A DNA stretch of 64,000 nt from Herbiconiux gentiana (GTDB taxonomy: Bacteria > Actinomycetota > Actinomycetes > Actinomycetales > Microbacteriaceae): NCBI RefSeq assembly GCF_024978135.1, contig NZ_JANTEZ010000008.1, forward strand, positions 37,285-101,284, written 5' to 3'. The translations under genes and the position numbers were made by a program. This document shows, one piece after another, positions 42,087 through 50,357 of this stretch. The number at the start of each line of letters is the position of its first letter. Within the stretch, counting starts at the first letter, position 1. The notes below the pieces were generated by a model. That model was given only the letters and a program-made list of their open reading frames with translations. It was not told where the DNA came from and did not search any database.

Positions 42087-43823
42087 TCACCCGTCGAGGA
42101 CATCTCGCAGCGCCTGATACGCAGGCGTCGGCTCGCCGTCGTCGAACAGGAGGTCGTGGCCCTGCTCCGGCGTGCCGTCGTCGCCGAGGAACCAGTCGTA
42201 CCGGTCGTCCACTCCCCAGGTCGTGTACGAGACACAGGTCACCGACCGGATGCACGTGCGGAGGATCGTCGCGAACTGATCCGCCTGGACCCGCTCGCCC
42301 TCGGAGTCCGGGACGTCGTTCTCGGAGATCCGGACTGTCAGGCCCGCGTCGCCGAAGGCCTCCAACGTCGTCTCGAGATCCTCGGCGGAGATGGCATCGG
42401 TGTCGAGGTCGTAGACGTGGGACTGGAGCCCCACGCCGGCGATGTGGCCGCCCTGCCGGTTGGTCTCGAGAGCGAGTTCTCGAAGAGCATCCTGTCGCTC
42501 ACCCGGCACGTCGGCACCGTTCTCGTTGATGAACTGCAGCACGGCGGGGTCGGCGTCGTGGACGGCCTGCGACACGACGACCGGGTAGGCCGGCCCGAAG
42601 ACGCGGTACCAGATGTTCTGCTGCAGGCGTGTGCTCTGATCGACGTCGAACGGCTCGTTCACGACGTCGAGGGAATGCAGGCGGCCCGCGAAGTGGGTGA
42701 CCACCGTCGTCACGTAGTCGAGCAGGATCGCGCCGCTGTCTAGACGCTCCTGCTCGGTGTCGGCGGGCAGGTCGCGCATCCAGCTCGGCATCGCTTCGCT
42801 GAAGGCGATGGTGTGGCCGTGCACCGCGATGCCTTTGCTCTCCGCCAGGTCGAGCAGGGCGTCGGCCTCCTCGAAGGTGTACTCGCCCTGGCGGGGGGAG
42901 AGCGCCTGCGGCTTCATGGCGTTCTCGGGGGTCACGGCGCCGAAATCGCGGATGAGGGCGCCGGCGTAGTCCGCGTCGGCGGCGAGCGGGCCGAGGGCTG
43001 CGGCCGCGCCGACCAGGAAGCCCGGGCGAGCGCGGGAGGCGAGTGTCTGGAGTCCGTTGGACGATCGTTCTGCGTGGGCGGCGATAGGCCCCGCCGTGGT
43101 GAGGGATGCGCCGGCGGACGCCGCGGCGGTGAACGAGCTGACCGTGAACGACCCATCGGCGCTCGACAGGCCCAGCCACAGGGTCCCGGAGTCGAAGACG
43201 GCGGCGTGAAGCAGTGAGACCACGACGTCGCCGGCGCTCGAGATCTCGATCCTGTCACCAGTACGGGACACCCCGAGCTCTGCCTCGGGGTCAGAGAGCG
43301 GGACTGTCTCGGTCTGCGCAGGCTGGGTGTCCTGGGGCGAGCCGTCGAGGACGTCCACCTGCAGCTGGTCGCCGCGGAGGGTGAGGCGAAGGCCCGGAGG
43401 CTCGATGCGGAACTCGTCGGCGATCACCGGTGGGCTGTCGTAGATCGCGAGGGTGGCGTCGGCGGTGGCGTTCTCGATAGTGGCGCTGATCACGAAGTCG
43501 CCGTCGGACACGAGATGCGTTCCCGCGAGGTCGACCGGCGGGTCGGGTCGCCCTCCCCCACCGTCCTGGTCGACGATCTGCCGCCCGGTCGAGGTCACGC
43601 TCAAGCCGCTGTCGTCGGCGCTGATTCCGGGCACGTTCCGCCAGTCCTGCTGCAGCAGGTCGATGGCGACGTCTGGGGTGGGGTGCGGTTCGATCGGCGT
43701 GCAGGCAGCGAGCGCGAGGACGAGGGCGGCGGTCGCGACCCCGGCGGCGCCAAAGCGCCGAGCATTCGGGGTGACGCGGGTCCGAGCATCCGTCACCTGA
43801 CGCGGCCGGCGAGCTAGTCCCAT
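42087..43823 (-). CDS. GH10 endo-1,4-beta-xylanase lipoprotein
   Basis: A 578-residue exported enzyme. Its signal peptide ends at lipobox ALAAC (Cys41), so it should be anchored on the outer face of the membrane. Residues ~45-255 form a beta-sandwich-like N-terminal region; the GH10 TIM barrel follows, with TPENAMKPQ, HGHTIAFSEAMPSWM, acid/base E390 (VVNEPFD) and nucleophile E501 (ISENDVP). The usual xylanase motif WH after GHTL is replaced by AFSEA, so specificity may differ. ATG 43823 overlaps the preceding gene by 10 bp; GTG 43796 is the alternative start. Last gene of the sigma operon. Confidence 0.88.
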   Translation of the reverse strand: MGLARRPRQVTDARTRVTPNARRFGAAGVATAALVLALAACTPIEPHPTPDVAIDLLQQDWRNVPGISADDSGLSVTSTGRQIVDQDGGGGRPDPPVDLAGTHLVSDGDFVISATIENATADATLAIYDSPPVIADEFRIEPPGLRLTLRGDQLQVDVLDGSPQDTQPAQTETVPLSDPEAELGVSRTGDRIEISSAGDVVVSLLHAAVFDSGTLWLGLSSADGSFTVSSFTAAASAGASLTTAGPIAAHAERSSNGLQTLASRARPGFLVGAAAALGPLAADADYAGALIRDFGAVTPENAMKPQALSPRQGEYTFEEADALLDLAESKGIAVHGHTIAFSEAMPSWMRDLPADTEQERLDSGAILLDYVTTVVTHFAGRLHSLDVVNEPFDVDQSTRLQQNIWYRVFGPAYPVVVSQAVHDADPAVLQFINENGADVPGERQDALRELALETNRQGGHIAGVGLQSHVYDLDTDAISAEDLETTLEAFGDAGLTVRISENDVPDSEGERVQADQFATILRTCIRSVTCVSYTTWGVDDRYDWFLGDDGTPEQGHDLLFDDGEPTPAYQALRDVLDG

Positions 43824-44173
43824 CGGATCACCATCGACCGAGCGACGAGGAGGGCGGTTCCGATGGTGATGAGACAGACCACCACGAACGTTCCCGGCCA
43901 GCTGCCCGAGTAGGTCGTGACCGTGCCGTCGCCCGTGGCAGCAGCCCAGGTGCACGACCGCCCGATCGGCCAGAGCGACGGCGCACCGGCGATGCCGTCG
44001 GGGCGTTCGGACACCTCGGCCGCCTCCGAGTACGGACCCTCGACGATGCACTTGTACGTCGACCCCTTGTAGTTCGACGGCACGAGGAGGGCCAGAGTGA
44101 GGAACGCCCCGAGGAGAATCAGGATCAGCCCGGCTGCCGTCAGGCCTCTCGTGGCGCGACTGGTCCGACCCAT
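43814..44173 (-). CDS. 119-residue two-helix membrane protein
   Basis: Starts at ATG 44173 with a basic N-terminus. Two transmembrane segments (~12-31 and ~95-112) enclose an external loop with two Cys (YKCIVEG; GRSCTWAA) that could form a disulfide. It sits between the sigma-linked membrane protein and the GH10 gene, overlapping the latter by 10 bp. No family recognised. Confidence 0.75.
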   Translation of the reverse strand: MGRTSRATRGLTAAGLILILLGAFLTLALLVPSNYKGSTYKCIVEGPYSEAAEVSERPDGIAGAPSLWPIGRSCTWAAATGDGTVTTYSGSWPGTFVVVCLITIGTALLVARSMVIRWD

Positions 44174-44225
44174 GCCCCCACCCTAAGGCGGCGTGGACGC
44201 GTGCCGTGCTGAGCCCGTGTTCCCC

Positions 44226-45050
44226 TCATCCCTCGGCGGGAGGGGTGAATCCGAGGTCGAACCCTCGTTCGATCTGTTCGCGCGCGAGTCGTTCCTGGGT
44301 GTCGTAGCCGGCGATGAGGTACTCGCCGACGACCGTCGTGCCGTCGGATTCGTACACGGGGACGAAGCGATCGGCCCGCCCCTCCCCCGAATCGAGGTAG
44401 CGCTGAACGTCCTCCATGGTGGCCTGAGTGGGATCGATCATCGCAGCGTCGACCTCGGAGACCCGCACGTAGCCCCTCTGCCCGTTCGTCGCCGTCGCCG
44501 CGGCAAGGTCGGCCATCTGATTCTGCTTCTGAGCCCCGTAGGTCTCTCCGGCCTGATTGGTGCCCCATTCCGTCTGCACTTCGCGACTGAACGCTGCCGT
44601 GACGTCGACCTCCAGGCCAGGATCGAGCTCGATGTTGAGAGTGGACTGCTGCCAGAGGGACAGATCCACCACCCCGCGCTTGACGGCACCCAGCTGGTTC
44701 GCCGAGCAGGAGATGCCGCCGTAGTTCGCCACCCAGAACGTGCCTTCCGAGCCGCACACCGCGGAGAAGCTGATGCTGGTCGCCTCCGCCGGCGGTGCTC
44801 CCAAGCTCAGCACTCCCGATTCCGTGAACGTCGCGGAGACGGGCGAACTCAGCGAGGCGAAGACGGGGGCGCCGGGAGGTGCCGTGAGGGATGCTGTCGC
44901 CACGCCCGCCCCGGACACCGCGATAAGGCTCAGCAGTCCGACACCTGCCCAGGCGAACCTCCGCCGAGGGCTCCTGCGTTTGCCGACGTGATCGGTCAGA
45001 GCCTCGCGGAATCCGGCAGCGAACAGCGGATCCATCGTGATGTCGTTCAT
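44226..45050 (-). CDS. single-pass membrane protein, sigma partner candidate
   Basis: A 274-residue protein from ATG 45050, overlapping the sigma stop by 4 bp. A ~32-residue cytoplasmic tail (MDPLFAAGFREAL, basic RRSPRRRF) precedes one helix (~34-54). The ~215-residue extracytoplasmic domain has a Cys pair (AVCGSEG and GISCSAN). It occupies the anti-sigma position but lacks a classic anti-sigma domain. The tail motif DPxxAAxxR is shared with the 38851-39444 protein. It may sense a ligand or wall state outside the cell; this is inference. Confidence 0.78.
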   Translation of the reverse strand: MNDITMDPLFAAGFREALTDHVGKRRSPRRRFAWAGVGLLSLIAVSGAGVATASLTAPPGAPVFASLSSPVSATFTESGVLSLGAPPAEATSISFSAVCGSEGTFWVANYGGISCSANQLGAVKRGVVDLSLWQQSTLNIELDPGLEVDVTAAFSREVQTEWGTNQAGETYGAQKQNQMADLAAATATNGQRGYVRVSEVDAAMIDPTQATMEDVQRYLDSGEGRADRFVPVYESDGTTVVGEYLIAGYDTQERLAREQIERGFDLGFTPPAEG

Positions 45051-45628
45051 GAGAAATCTCCTGCGCTGGTCGAATCGGCGGTGACCGAGAGCCGTTTCCG
45101 CAACCGGCCCTTCATGCGGGACAGTCGGGTCTTCGCCGACCCTGGGGAGAGGTTCACCGCTTCGGCGGCGTCGAGCACGGAGAACCCCTCGAGGATGACC
45201 AGGGTCGCGAGCTGGCGGTCCACCGGGTTCAGGTCCCGCATCGCATCCTGGAGCTCATCGCCGAACGGTTCGAGACGGGCCAGAGCTTCGTCATCGACCG
45301 CGGGCACGGGCTCGGTGCGAGGCAGCCGGTCGAGCAGCTTCCGATAGCGAGCCGTCGCCCGGCGCGAGTTCGAGGCGACGTTGGACACGGTCACGAGAAG
45401 CCACGGAAGAAGCGACCCGTTCACGACGCGGACCGCGCCTCGATTGCGCCAGAGCTCGAGGAAGGCCGTGCCCGCTACGTCTTCGGCGTCGTGCCAGTCC
45501 AGAAGGATCCGGTAGGCATGACGAAAGACCCGATCCTTATGCAGATCGAAGACCTCGCCGAACGCCGCGGGGTCGCCCTCGCGCGCCCGGCGCCAGAGGT
45601 CGACCTCGTCAGAATCGTTCTCGCTCAT
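45047..45628 (-). CDS. ECF-type RNA polymerase sigma factor
   Basis: A 193-residue sigma factor from ATG 45628. Region 2 (~12-80) shows AFGEVFDLHKDRVFRHAYRIL and DWHDAEDVAGTAFLELWRNR; region 4 (~120-175) shows LNPVDRQLATLVILEGFSVLDAAE and PGSAKTRLSRMKGRLR. It is followed by a membrane partner, a small membrane protein and the GH10 xylanase in close order, all on the minus strand. It provides the intact template that exposes the frameshift in the paralogue at 39441-40038. Confidence 0.93.
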   Translation of the reverse strand: MSENDSDEVDLWRRAREGDPAAFGEVFDLHKDRVFRHAYRILLDWHDAEDVAGTAFLELWRNRGAVRVVNGSLLPWLLVTVSNVASNSRRATARYRKLLDRLPRTEPVPAVDDEALARLEPFGDELQDAMRDLNPVDRQLATLVILEGFSVLDAAEAVNLSPGSAKTRLSRMKGRLRKRLSVTADSTSAGDFS

Positions 45629-45658
45629 AACAAGTAGTGTCCGGATGCGCGGCGAAGG

Positions 45659-45793
45659 TTACACAGGACGCAAGGTCGCGACGTAGCCGTACAACGCAGC
45701 CGAAGATTCGTACACCACCCAATCGACGATGTCGCCAACCCGGATCAGGATCCGATCCTCCACCAGCTGCCAGTCCGTCAGCCACACGAGCAT
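45659..45793 (-). CDS. 44-residue ORF, possible gene remnant
   Basis: An open frame from ATG 45793 to TAA encodes MLVWLTDWQLVEDRILIRVG and continues to YGYVATLRPV. The pattern (short strand, DWQ, then RVGDIVDW) resembles the N-terminus of small actinobacterial proteins of the DUF6578 kind, which are longer, so this may be a truncated copy. There is no clear ribosome-binding site. It fills most of the 224-bp gap between the sigma gene and the WYL regulator. Low confidence as a functional gene. Confidence 0.35.
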   Translation of the reverse strand: MLVWLTDWQLVEDRILIRVGDIVDWVVYESSAALYGYVATLRPV

Positions 45794-45852
45794 GAGCCCA
45801 TGGTCGCAGACCGCGACCGCTGGGTGGGGCCGAGCTGGCGGATGATGGACGG

Positions 45853-46548
45853 GTGAATCGAACCGATCGGCTGTACGGCCTCGTCGAGGAGCTCCGCGCC
45901 GCCTCCCCGCGGCCCCGCAGCGCCCGCCGGCTGGCGGAGCGGTTCGAGGTGTCCGTGCGCACCATCGAGCGGGACCTGGCCGCGCTGCAGGAGTCCGGGT
46001 TGCCGATCTGGGCGGAGCCCGGCCGCACCGGCGGTTACGTCATCGACGCCTCCGCGACGCTCGGGCCGGCCGGGTTCACCCTCGACGAGGCCCTCGCGGT
46101 GCTGATCGGGCTCGGCACCCTGCGGAACAGCCCGTTCCGGCAATCCGCCCAGACCGCCGCCCGGAAGATGCTGGCCGTCATGCCCGACGGCGACGCCGCC
46201 CGCGCGACGGCGCTCGCCTCCCGGGTGCACCTCCTGGAGAGCGACGAGGACACGGTCACCCCGCCCGGCTTCGCCGCGGCCCTCCGGTCGAACCGCGTCG
46301 TCCGGCTCCGCTACCAGGACGCCACCGGCGCCGACACCCTCCGCGAGGTCGAGCCGTTGGGGTCGATCGGCAAGGAAGGGCACTGGTACCTGATCGCCTG
46401 GTGCCGACTGCGCGACGGGGTCCGGGCGTTCCGCGGCGACCGGATGCTCGCCCTCGAGGTCACCGACGAGAGACCTCCGCTGCGCATCCTTCGTTCTGAG
46501 GACCTCGCCATCTCGTACGGCCGGCTGCGATCGGTGATCGACGACTGA
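45853..46548 (+). CDS. WYL domain transcriptional regulator, YafY/DeoR-type HTH
   Basis: A 231-residue regulator starting at GTG 45853. The N-terminal HTH is SARRLAERFEVSVRTIERDLAALQESGLPI (~23-52). The WYL domain (~125-200) contains LRSNRVVRLRYQDA and EGHWYLIAWCRLR. It lacks the long WCX extension, being shorter than typical ~320-residue members. WYL domains sense nucleic acid or small ligands. The VOC gene 97 bp downstream is its likely target, a pairing common in actinobacteria. Confidence 0.9.
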   Translation: MNRTDRLYGLVEELRAASPRPRSARRLAERFEVSVRTIERDLAALQESGLPIWAEPGRTGGYVIDASATLGPAGFTLDEALAVLIGLGTLRNSPFRQSAQTAARKMLAVMPDGDAARATALASRVHLLESDEDTVTPPGFAAALRSNRVVRLRYQDATGADTLREVEPLGSIGKEGHWYLIAWCRLRDGVRAFRGDRMLALEVTDERPPLRILRSEDLAISYGRLRSVIDD

Positions 46549-46645
46549 TTCGCGGTCGCCGACTTTCACCGAACACCGACAGGACGGTGTCGCGACCACC
46601 CGGGAAGCTGAGCTCGCACGTCATCAGCACCACGGAAGGAAATCC

Positions 46646-47020
46646 ATGTCGTTCGCCTCAATTCGCATCATCACCGACGACCTCGAGGGCCTCGTCGCCT
46701 TCTACGAGCGCGTCACGGGCCAGCGGGCCGAGCGCCCAGCGCCGGTCTTCGCGCAGTTCAGCGGCCCGGGCGCGACCCTCGCGATCGCGAGCTCGGCGAC
46801 CGTCGCGATGCTCGGCGGGGCGCTCGCTCCTGCGACGAATCGTTCCGTCGTCATCGAGTTCGAGGTCGCCGACGTCGACGACGAGTTCGCGCGGCTCCAG
46901 CCCGCGGTCGAGGACGTCGTGCTCGAACCGACCACCATGCCCTGGGGCAACCGCTCCGCGCTGTTGCGCGACCCCGACGGCAACGTCGTCAACCTGTTCA
47001 GCCGCCTCCAGCCGGCCTGA
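46646..47020 (+). CDS. VOC family (glyoxalase/bleomycin-resistance-like) protein
   Basis: A 124-residue single-domain protein from ATG 46646 (ggaagga upstream). The two modules are SIRIITDDLEGLVAFYERVTG and VIEFEVADVDDEFARL; it ends LLRDPDGNVVNLFS, the common VOC finish. It follows the WYL regulator and is probably controlled by it. The ligand or reaction is unknown. Confidence 0.9.
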   Translation: MSFASIRIITDDLEGLVAFYERVTGQRAERPAPVFAQFSGPGATLAIASSATVAMLGGALAPATNRSVVIEFEVADVDDEFARLQPAVEDVVLEPTTMPWGNRSALLRDPDGNVVNLFSRLQPA

Positions 47021-47024
47021 ACAG

Positions 47025-47038
47025 CGGGGCGAGCCCCG
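47025..47038. terminator. short hairpin between convergent VOC and epoxide hydrolase genes
   Basis: cgggg/ccccg, five base pairs with a four-base loop, lies in the 24-bp convergent gap. Weak by itself. Confidence 0.35.
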
Positions 47039-47044
47039 AGGCGC

Positions 47045-48205
47045 TCAGCCGCGCAGGCTGCGCAGCCCCGCTCGTAGTTCATCGACGAGGATGCGCGGCT
47101 GCTCCAGCGCCGCGAAGTGCCCACCCCGCTCAGCCTCCGTGAAGTGCACCAGGCCGGGGTACGCGCGCTCGACCCACGTGCGCGGCAGGCGCGGGATGTC
47201 CCGCGGGAACACCGTCACCGCCACCGGGAGCTCGAGCACCGGGCCCGCCATCGTGGCCGAGCGGTTCTCCCAGTAGATGCGCGCCGAGGATGCCGCGCTG
47301 TCGGTGAGCCAGGCCAGCGAGATCTGGTCGAGCATCGTGTCGAGCGCGATCGCCTCCTCGGCGCGCCCCGTGTTGTCGGTCTTCGACTGGTACTTCTCGT
47401 AGATCCAGGCGGCCTGACCCACCGGCGAGTCGGCGAGGGCGAAGCCGACGGTCTGGGGCTTGGTGCCCTGCAGATGGTTCGAGCCCCCGAGCGGGCCGGC
47501 GTAGTGGGCGAGGCCCTCGACGGCTCGCCGTTCATCCGGTGACAGCGTCTCGGGGATGGGGTCGGGGAAGGCGTAGGGCGTGCTCAGGTGCAGGCCGAGC
47601 AGCCCCTCGGGGCGCTGCACACCCAGCTCGGTCGTGACGGCGGCACCCCAGTCGCCGCCGTGGGCGGCCCAGGTCTCGTAGCCGAGGCGGCGCATCAGCT
47701 CGGTCCAGGCTCGGGCGATGCGGGCGACGTTCCAGCCGGTGCTGGTGGGCGCGGCCGAGAAGCCGAAGCCGGGCAGCGAGGGGATGACGACGTCGAACGA
47801 GTCGGCGGCGTCACCGCCGTACGCGACCGGGTCGGTCAGCGGGCCGATCAGGGCGAGGAAGTCGACGAAGGAGCCCGGCCAGCCGTGGGTCAGGACGAGC
47901 GGCAGGGCGCCGCGGTTCTTCGAGCGCACGTGGATCACGTGGATGTCGACCCCGTCGATGACGGTGAGGTACTGCGGATGCTCGTTCAGCTGCTGCTCGA
48001 GACGGCGCCAGTCGTACCCCTTCTGCCATCGTGCGACGAGGGCGCGCAGCTCGTCTGTTCTGACCCCTTGCGACCAGTCGGGAACCGTCTCTCGGGTGGG
48101 CCAGCGGGTCGACTCGAGGCGCCGCTGCAGGTCGGCGAGCGCCTCGTCGGGGACGGCGGCTCGGAACGGGCGGAGCTCGGTGGGTGCGTCGGTCGTGCGG
48201 GACAT
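47045..48205 (-). CDS. epoxide hydrolase (EHN-type alpha/beta hydrolase)
   Basis: A 386-residue soluble enzyme from ATG 48205. The N-terminal EHN meander (~8-110, LRPFRAAVPDEALADLQRRLESTRWP) precedes the alpha/beta domain with oxyanion motif HGWPGS, nucleophile D185 in HGGDWGA and catalytic H363 in GGHFAALEQP. These residues match microsomal-type epoxide hydrolases. It is divergent from a TetR gene with two strong palindromes between them, so it is likely repressed by that regulator and induced by an epoxide or related xenobiotic. Confidence 0.93.
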   Translation of the reverse strand: MSRTTDAPTELRPFRAAVPDEALADLQRRLESTRWPTRETVPDWSQGVRTDELRALVARWQKGYDWRRLEQQLNEHPQYLTVIDGVDIHVIHVRSKNRGALPLVLTHGWPGSFVDFLALIGPLTDPVAYGGDAADSFDVVIPSLPGFGFSAAPTSTGWNVARIARAWTELMRRLGYETWAAHGGDWGAAVTTELGVQRPEGLLGLHLSTPYAFPDPIPETLSPDERRAVEGLAHYAGPLGGSNHLQGTKPQTVGFALADSPVGQAAWIYEKYQSKTDNTGRAEEAIALDTMLDQISLAWLTDSAASSARIYWENRSATMAGPVLELPVAVTVFPRDIPRLPRTWVERAYPGLVHFTEAERGGHFAALEQPRILVDELRAGLRSLRG

Positions 48206-48257
48206 GGCGTGTCTCCTCGGGGCGTCGGTCGGATGGGCGGCGTGCCGTCGAACGCGA

Positions 48258-48275
48258 TTGCACACCGGTGTGCAA
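48258..48275. promoter_or_regulatory. perfect 18-bp palindrome, TetR operator candidate 1
   Basis: TTGCACACCGGTGTGCAA is its own reverse complement. It lies 52 bp before the epoxide hydrolase start and 57 bp before the TetR start. Confidence 0.85.
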
Positions 48276-48285
48276 TCTACGCCCA

Positions 48286-48303
48286 TTGCACAGCAGTGTG
48301 CAA
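48286..48303. promoter_or_regulatory. 18-bp near-palindrome, TetR operator candidate 2
   Basis: TTGCACAGCAGTGTGCAA matches operator 1 except in the centre. The centres of the two sites are 28 bp apart. The site lies 29 bp before the TetR start codon, suggesting autorepression. Confidence 0.8.
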
Positions 48304-48331
48304 TCATGGATTCCGAGCGGAGGAGGTCGGG

Positions 48332-49003
48332 GTGGGCAGTGTGACCGAGACGCGGGATCGAATCCTGGACGTGGCGATCGGGGTGCTCGGCGCTTCGCCC
48401 GAGGCGGGGATGGGCGAGGTGGCCGCGACCGCCGGCGTCGTCAGGCGCACGGTCTACGGGTACTTCCCGACGCGGGCCGACCTGGTGAACGCGCTGGCGA
48501 AGCGCGCGGCCGACGAGCTCGCGGCGGTGCTCGTCGGGGTCGCGCCCGATGAGGCTCCCGCGGCCAGCGATGATCCCGCGCCCGATGCGGCTCCCGCGGC
48601 CAATGCGGCTCCTGCGGCCGGCGAGGCCGCTGTTCCCGCCGACGTCACGTGGGCCCGGTTCGTCGCGCGACTGTGGCCGGTCGCCCACCGCTACCGGGTG
48701 CTCGTGGTGCTCCGGCGCGGCGAGTTCGGCACGGGCATCCACGCCCTGCTCGCCCCGGTCGAGCAGCAGCTCGCCGGTCTCGTGGCGCGCGGCCAGGACA
48801 CCGGCGTCTTCGGCCGCCACCTGCCGGCGGATGCGCTCGCCCAGGTGGTCTGGTCGGCTCTGTTCACCCTCGCCGACGCGGGTGCCGACGCGGCGGCGGC
48901 GGCCACGACGACGCTCCTCATGCTCGGCGTGCCGGCGGCCCGGGCGTCGCAGCTGGCGGGGTCGGCAGTCCAAAAGTCCGCACCAGAGGAAGATCGACCG
49001 TGA
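48332..49003 (+). CDS. TetR family repressor with Ala/Pro-rich insert
   Basis: A 223-residue regulator. GTG 48332 follows aggagg at 5-6 nt; GTG 48341 is an alternative. The HTH (~10-55) reads MGEVAATAGVVRRTVYGYFPTRADL. Between the HTH and the ligand domain lies an unusual Ala/Pro/Asp-rich insert (~72-103) encoded by near-repeats of gatgcggctcccgcggcc. It should bind the two 18-bp palindromes upstream and control the divergent epoxide hydrolase. Its 3' end overlaps the convergent kinase gene by 86 bp. Confidence 0.88.
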   Translation: MGSVTETRDRILDVAIGVLGASPEAGMGEVAATAGVVRRTVYGYFPTRADLVNALAKRAADELAAVLVGVAPDEAPAASDDPAPDAAPAANAAPAAGEAAVPADVTWARFVARLWPVAHRYRVLVVLRRGEFGTGIHALLAPVEQQLAGLVARGQDTGVFGRHLPADALAQVVWSALFTLADAGADAAAAATTTLLMLGVPAARASQLAGSAVQKSAPEEDRP

Positions 49004-50357
49004 CCACGAGACCGTGCGGGTCGGCGGCGGAAAGGCGAGCGGTGCCCCCGGCCGACGCGGCGGCAGCGGCCACGATCGCGAGCCCCAGTCCGCTGCCGCG
49101 TCCTGCCGCGCGGGACTGATCGTCCTGCGAGAACCGGTGGAAGGCGTGGGCGACGAACTCCGGTGACATGCCGGGCCCGGTATCGGCCACGGTCGTCACG
49201 AGGCGGTCATCCTCGACCACGACCGTGACGGTCACCCGACCGCGACCGTCGAGTTCCTGCACCGCGTTCGACAGCAGGTTGTCGAGCACCCGGCCGTAGT
49301 GCAGCGGCGCCATCGCGACTCCCGCCCGGGGAGGGTCGAGCGGCGCGACGAGATCGATCCGGACCTCATCACCCGCGGCCACCAGCCGCGCGCGATCGAG
49401 CGCGTCGCCGGCCTCGTCGACGAGTTCCGTCACGGTCGAGACGACCGCAGCCCCACCGCTGTCCAGGCGGGACAGCTCGAGGAGGCTGTCGACGAGCCGG
49501 CTCAGACGAGCGGCGGCCTGCTCGGCGGCGAGCAGATCCGTGTCGAGGCGCGCCCGGTCGCCGGTACGCAGGAGCTCGAGCTGGGCCTGCAGCACGGCGA
49601 GCGGAGTGCGGAGTTCGTGGCTGGCGTCGGAGACCATCTGGCGTTCACGTGCCGCGGCGGCGTGCAATCGAGAGATGAGGGCGTTGAGCGTGGTGGCCAG
49701 CTCGGCGATCTCGTCGTCGGCCGGCCCGATCGGCAGGAGGGCGGCGGACGCGGACGCGGCAGAGTCGGCGGAGTCGGCGGCGACGATGCGATCGGCGCTC
49801 CGCCGGAGCTGGCTCACCGGACGCAACGCCGCACCGGTGAGGATCCAGGAGGCGACGCCGAACAGCAGCGTGAGGGCGCCGAGCCCGGCGACAAGACCGA
49901 CGGTGAGGTCACGGAGCACTCGGGCGGACGCGGTCTCGTCCCGGGCGGAGATGATCGTCCAATCGCCGTCCGGGGAGTCCACCGTCTCGACGGCGACGAG
50001 ATACCGGGACCCGCCGGCGGCGAGGTGCTGAGGGCCCGACCGCCCGAGGTCGATCGACCCGAGAGTGCCGGTGACCGCGTCGGGAAGAGTCGAGGTGCGG
50101 GTGGCGCCGGTGGGGTCGACGACCGCGATGAGCTGGCCCTCCCCGGGGTTGTCGACGGGGTCGCCCGGCTCCTGCTGGATGGCGGTCTCGAACGGGGTGG
50201 CGTCGCTGACTAGCACCTCGTAGCTCGCGTTCTGCAGGATGGCGTCGACCTGCTGGCGCACCACGATGGCCACCCCGGTGAAGAACAGCGCCGCGATCAG
50301 GATCGTGCCGATGGTGATCCGGGCGCGGATCGACAGACGCCCGAGGGCCCGGGTCAT
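48918..50357 (-). CDS. sensor histidine kinase, EnvZ/CutS-like
   Basis: A 479-residue membrane kinase from ATG 50357. Helix 1 (~15-33), an extracytoplasmic sensor loop (~35-150), helix 2 (~153-175) and a HAMP-like segment lead to the HisKA domain with H247 (VSDASHELRTPLAVL) and an HATPase domain with N-box NLLSNAVQEL, DTGPGMSP and GSGLGLAIV. The C-terminal Pro-rich tail extends into the convergent TetR gene. It overlaps the response regulator stop by 4 bp, so the pair is cotranscribed, regulator first. Confidence 0.93.
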   Translation of the reverse strand: MTRALGRLSIRARITIGTILIAALFFTGVAIVVRQQVDAILQNASYEVLVSDATPFETAIQQEPGDPVDNPGEGQLIAVVDPTGATRTSTLPDAVTGTLGSIDLGRSGPQHLAAGGSRYLVAVETVDSPDGDWTIISARDETASARVLRDLTVGLVAGLGALTLLFGVASWILTGAALRPVSQLRRSADRIVAADSADSAASASAALLPIGPADDEIAELATTLNALISRLHAAAARERQMVSDASHELRTPLAVLQAQLELLRTGDRARLDTDLLAAEQAAARLSRLVDSLLELSRLDSGGAAVVSTVTELVDEAGDALDRARLVAAGDEVRIDLVAPLDPPRAGVAMAPLHYGRVLDNLLSNAVQELDGRGRVTVTVVVEDDRLVTTVADTGPGMSPEFVAHAFHRFSQDDQSRAAGRGSGLGLAIVAAAAASAGGTARLSAADPHGLVVTVDLPLVRTFGLPTPPAATPGPPARRA

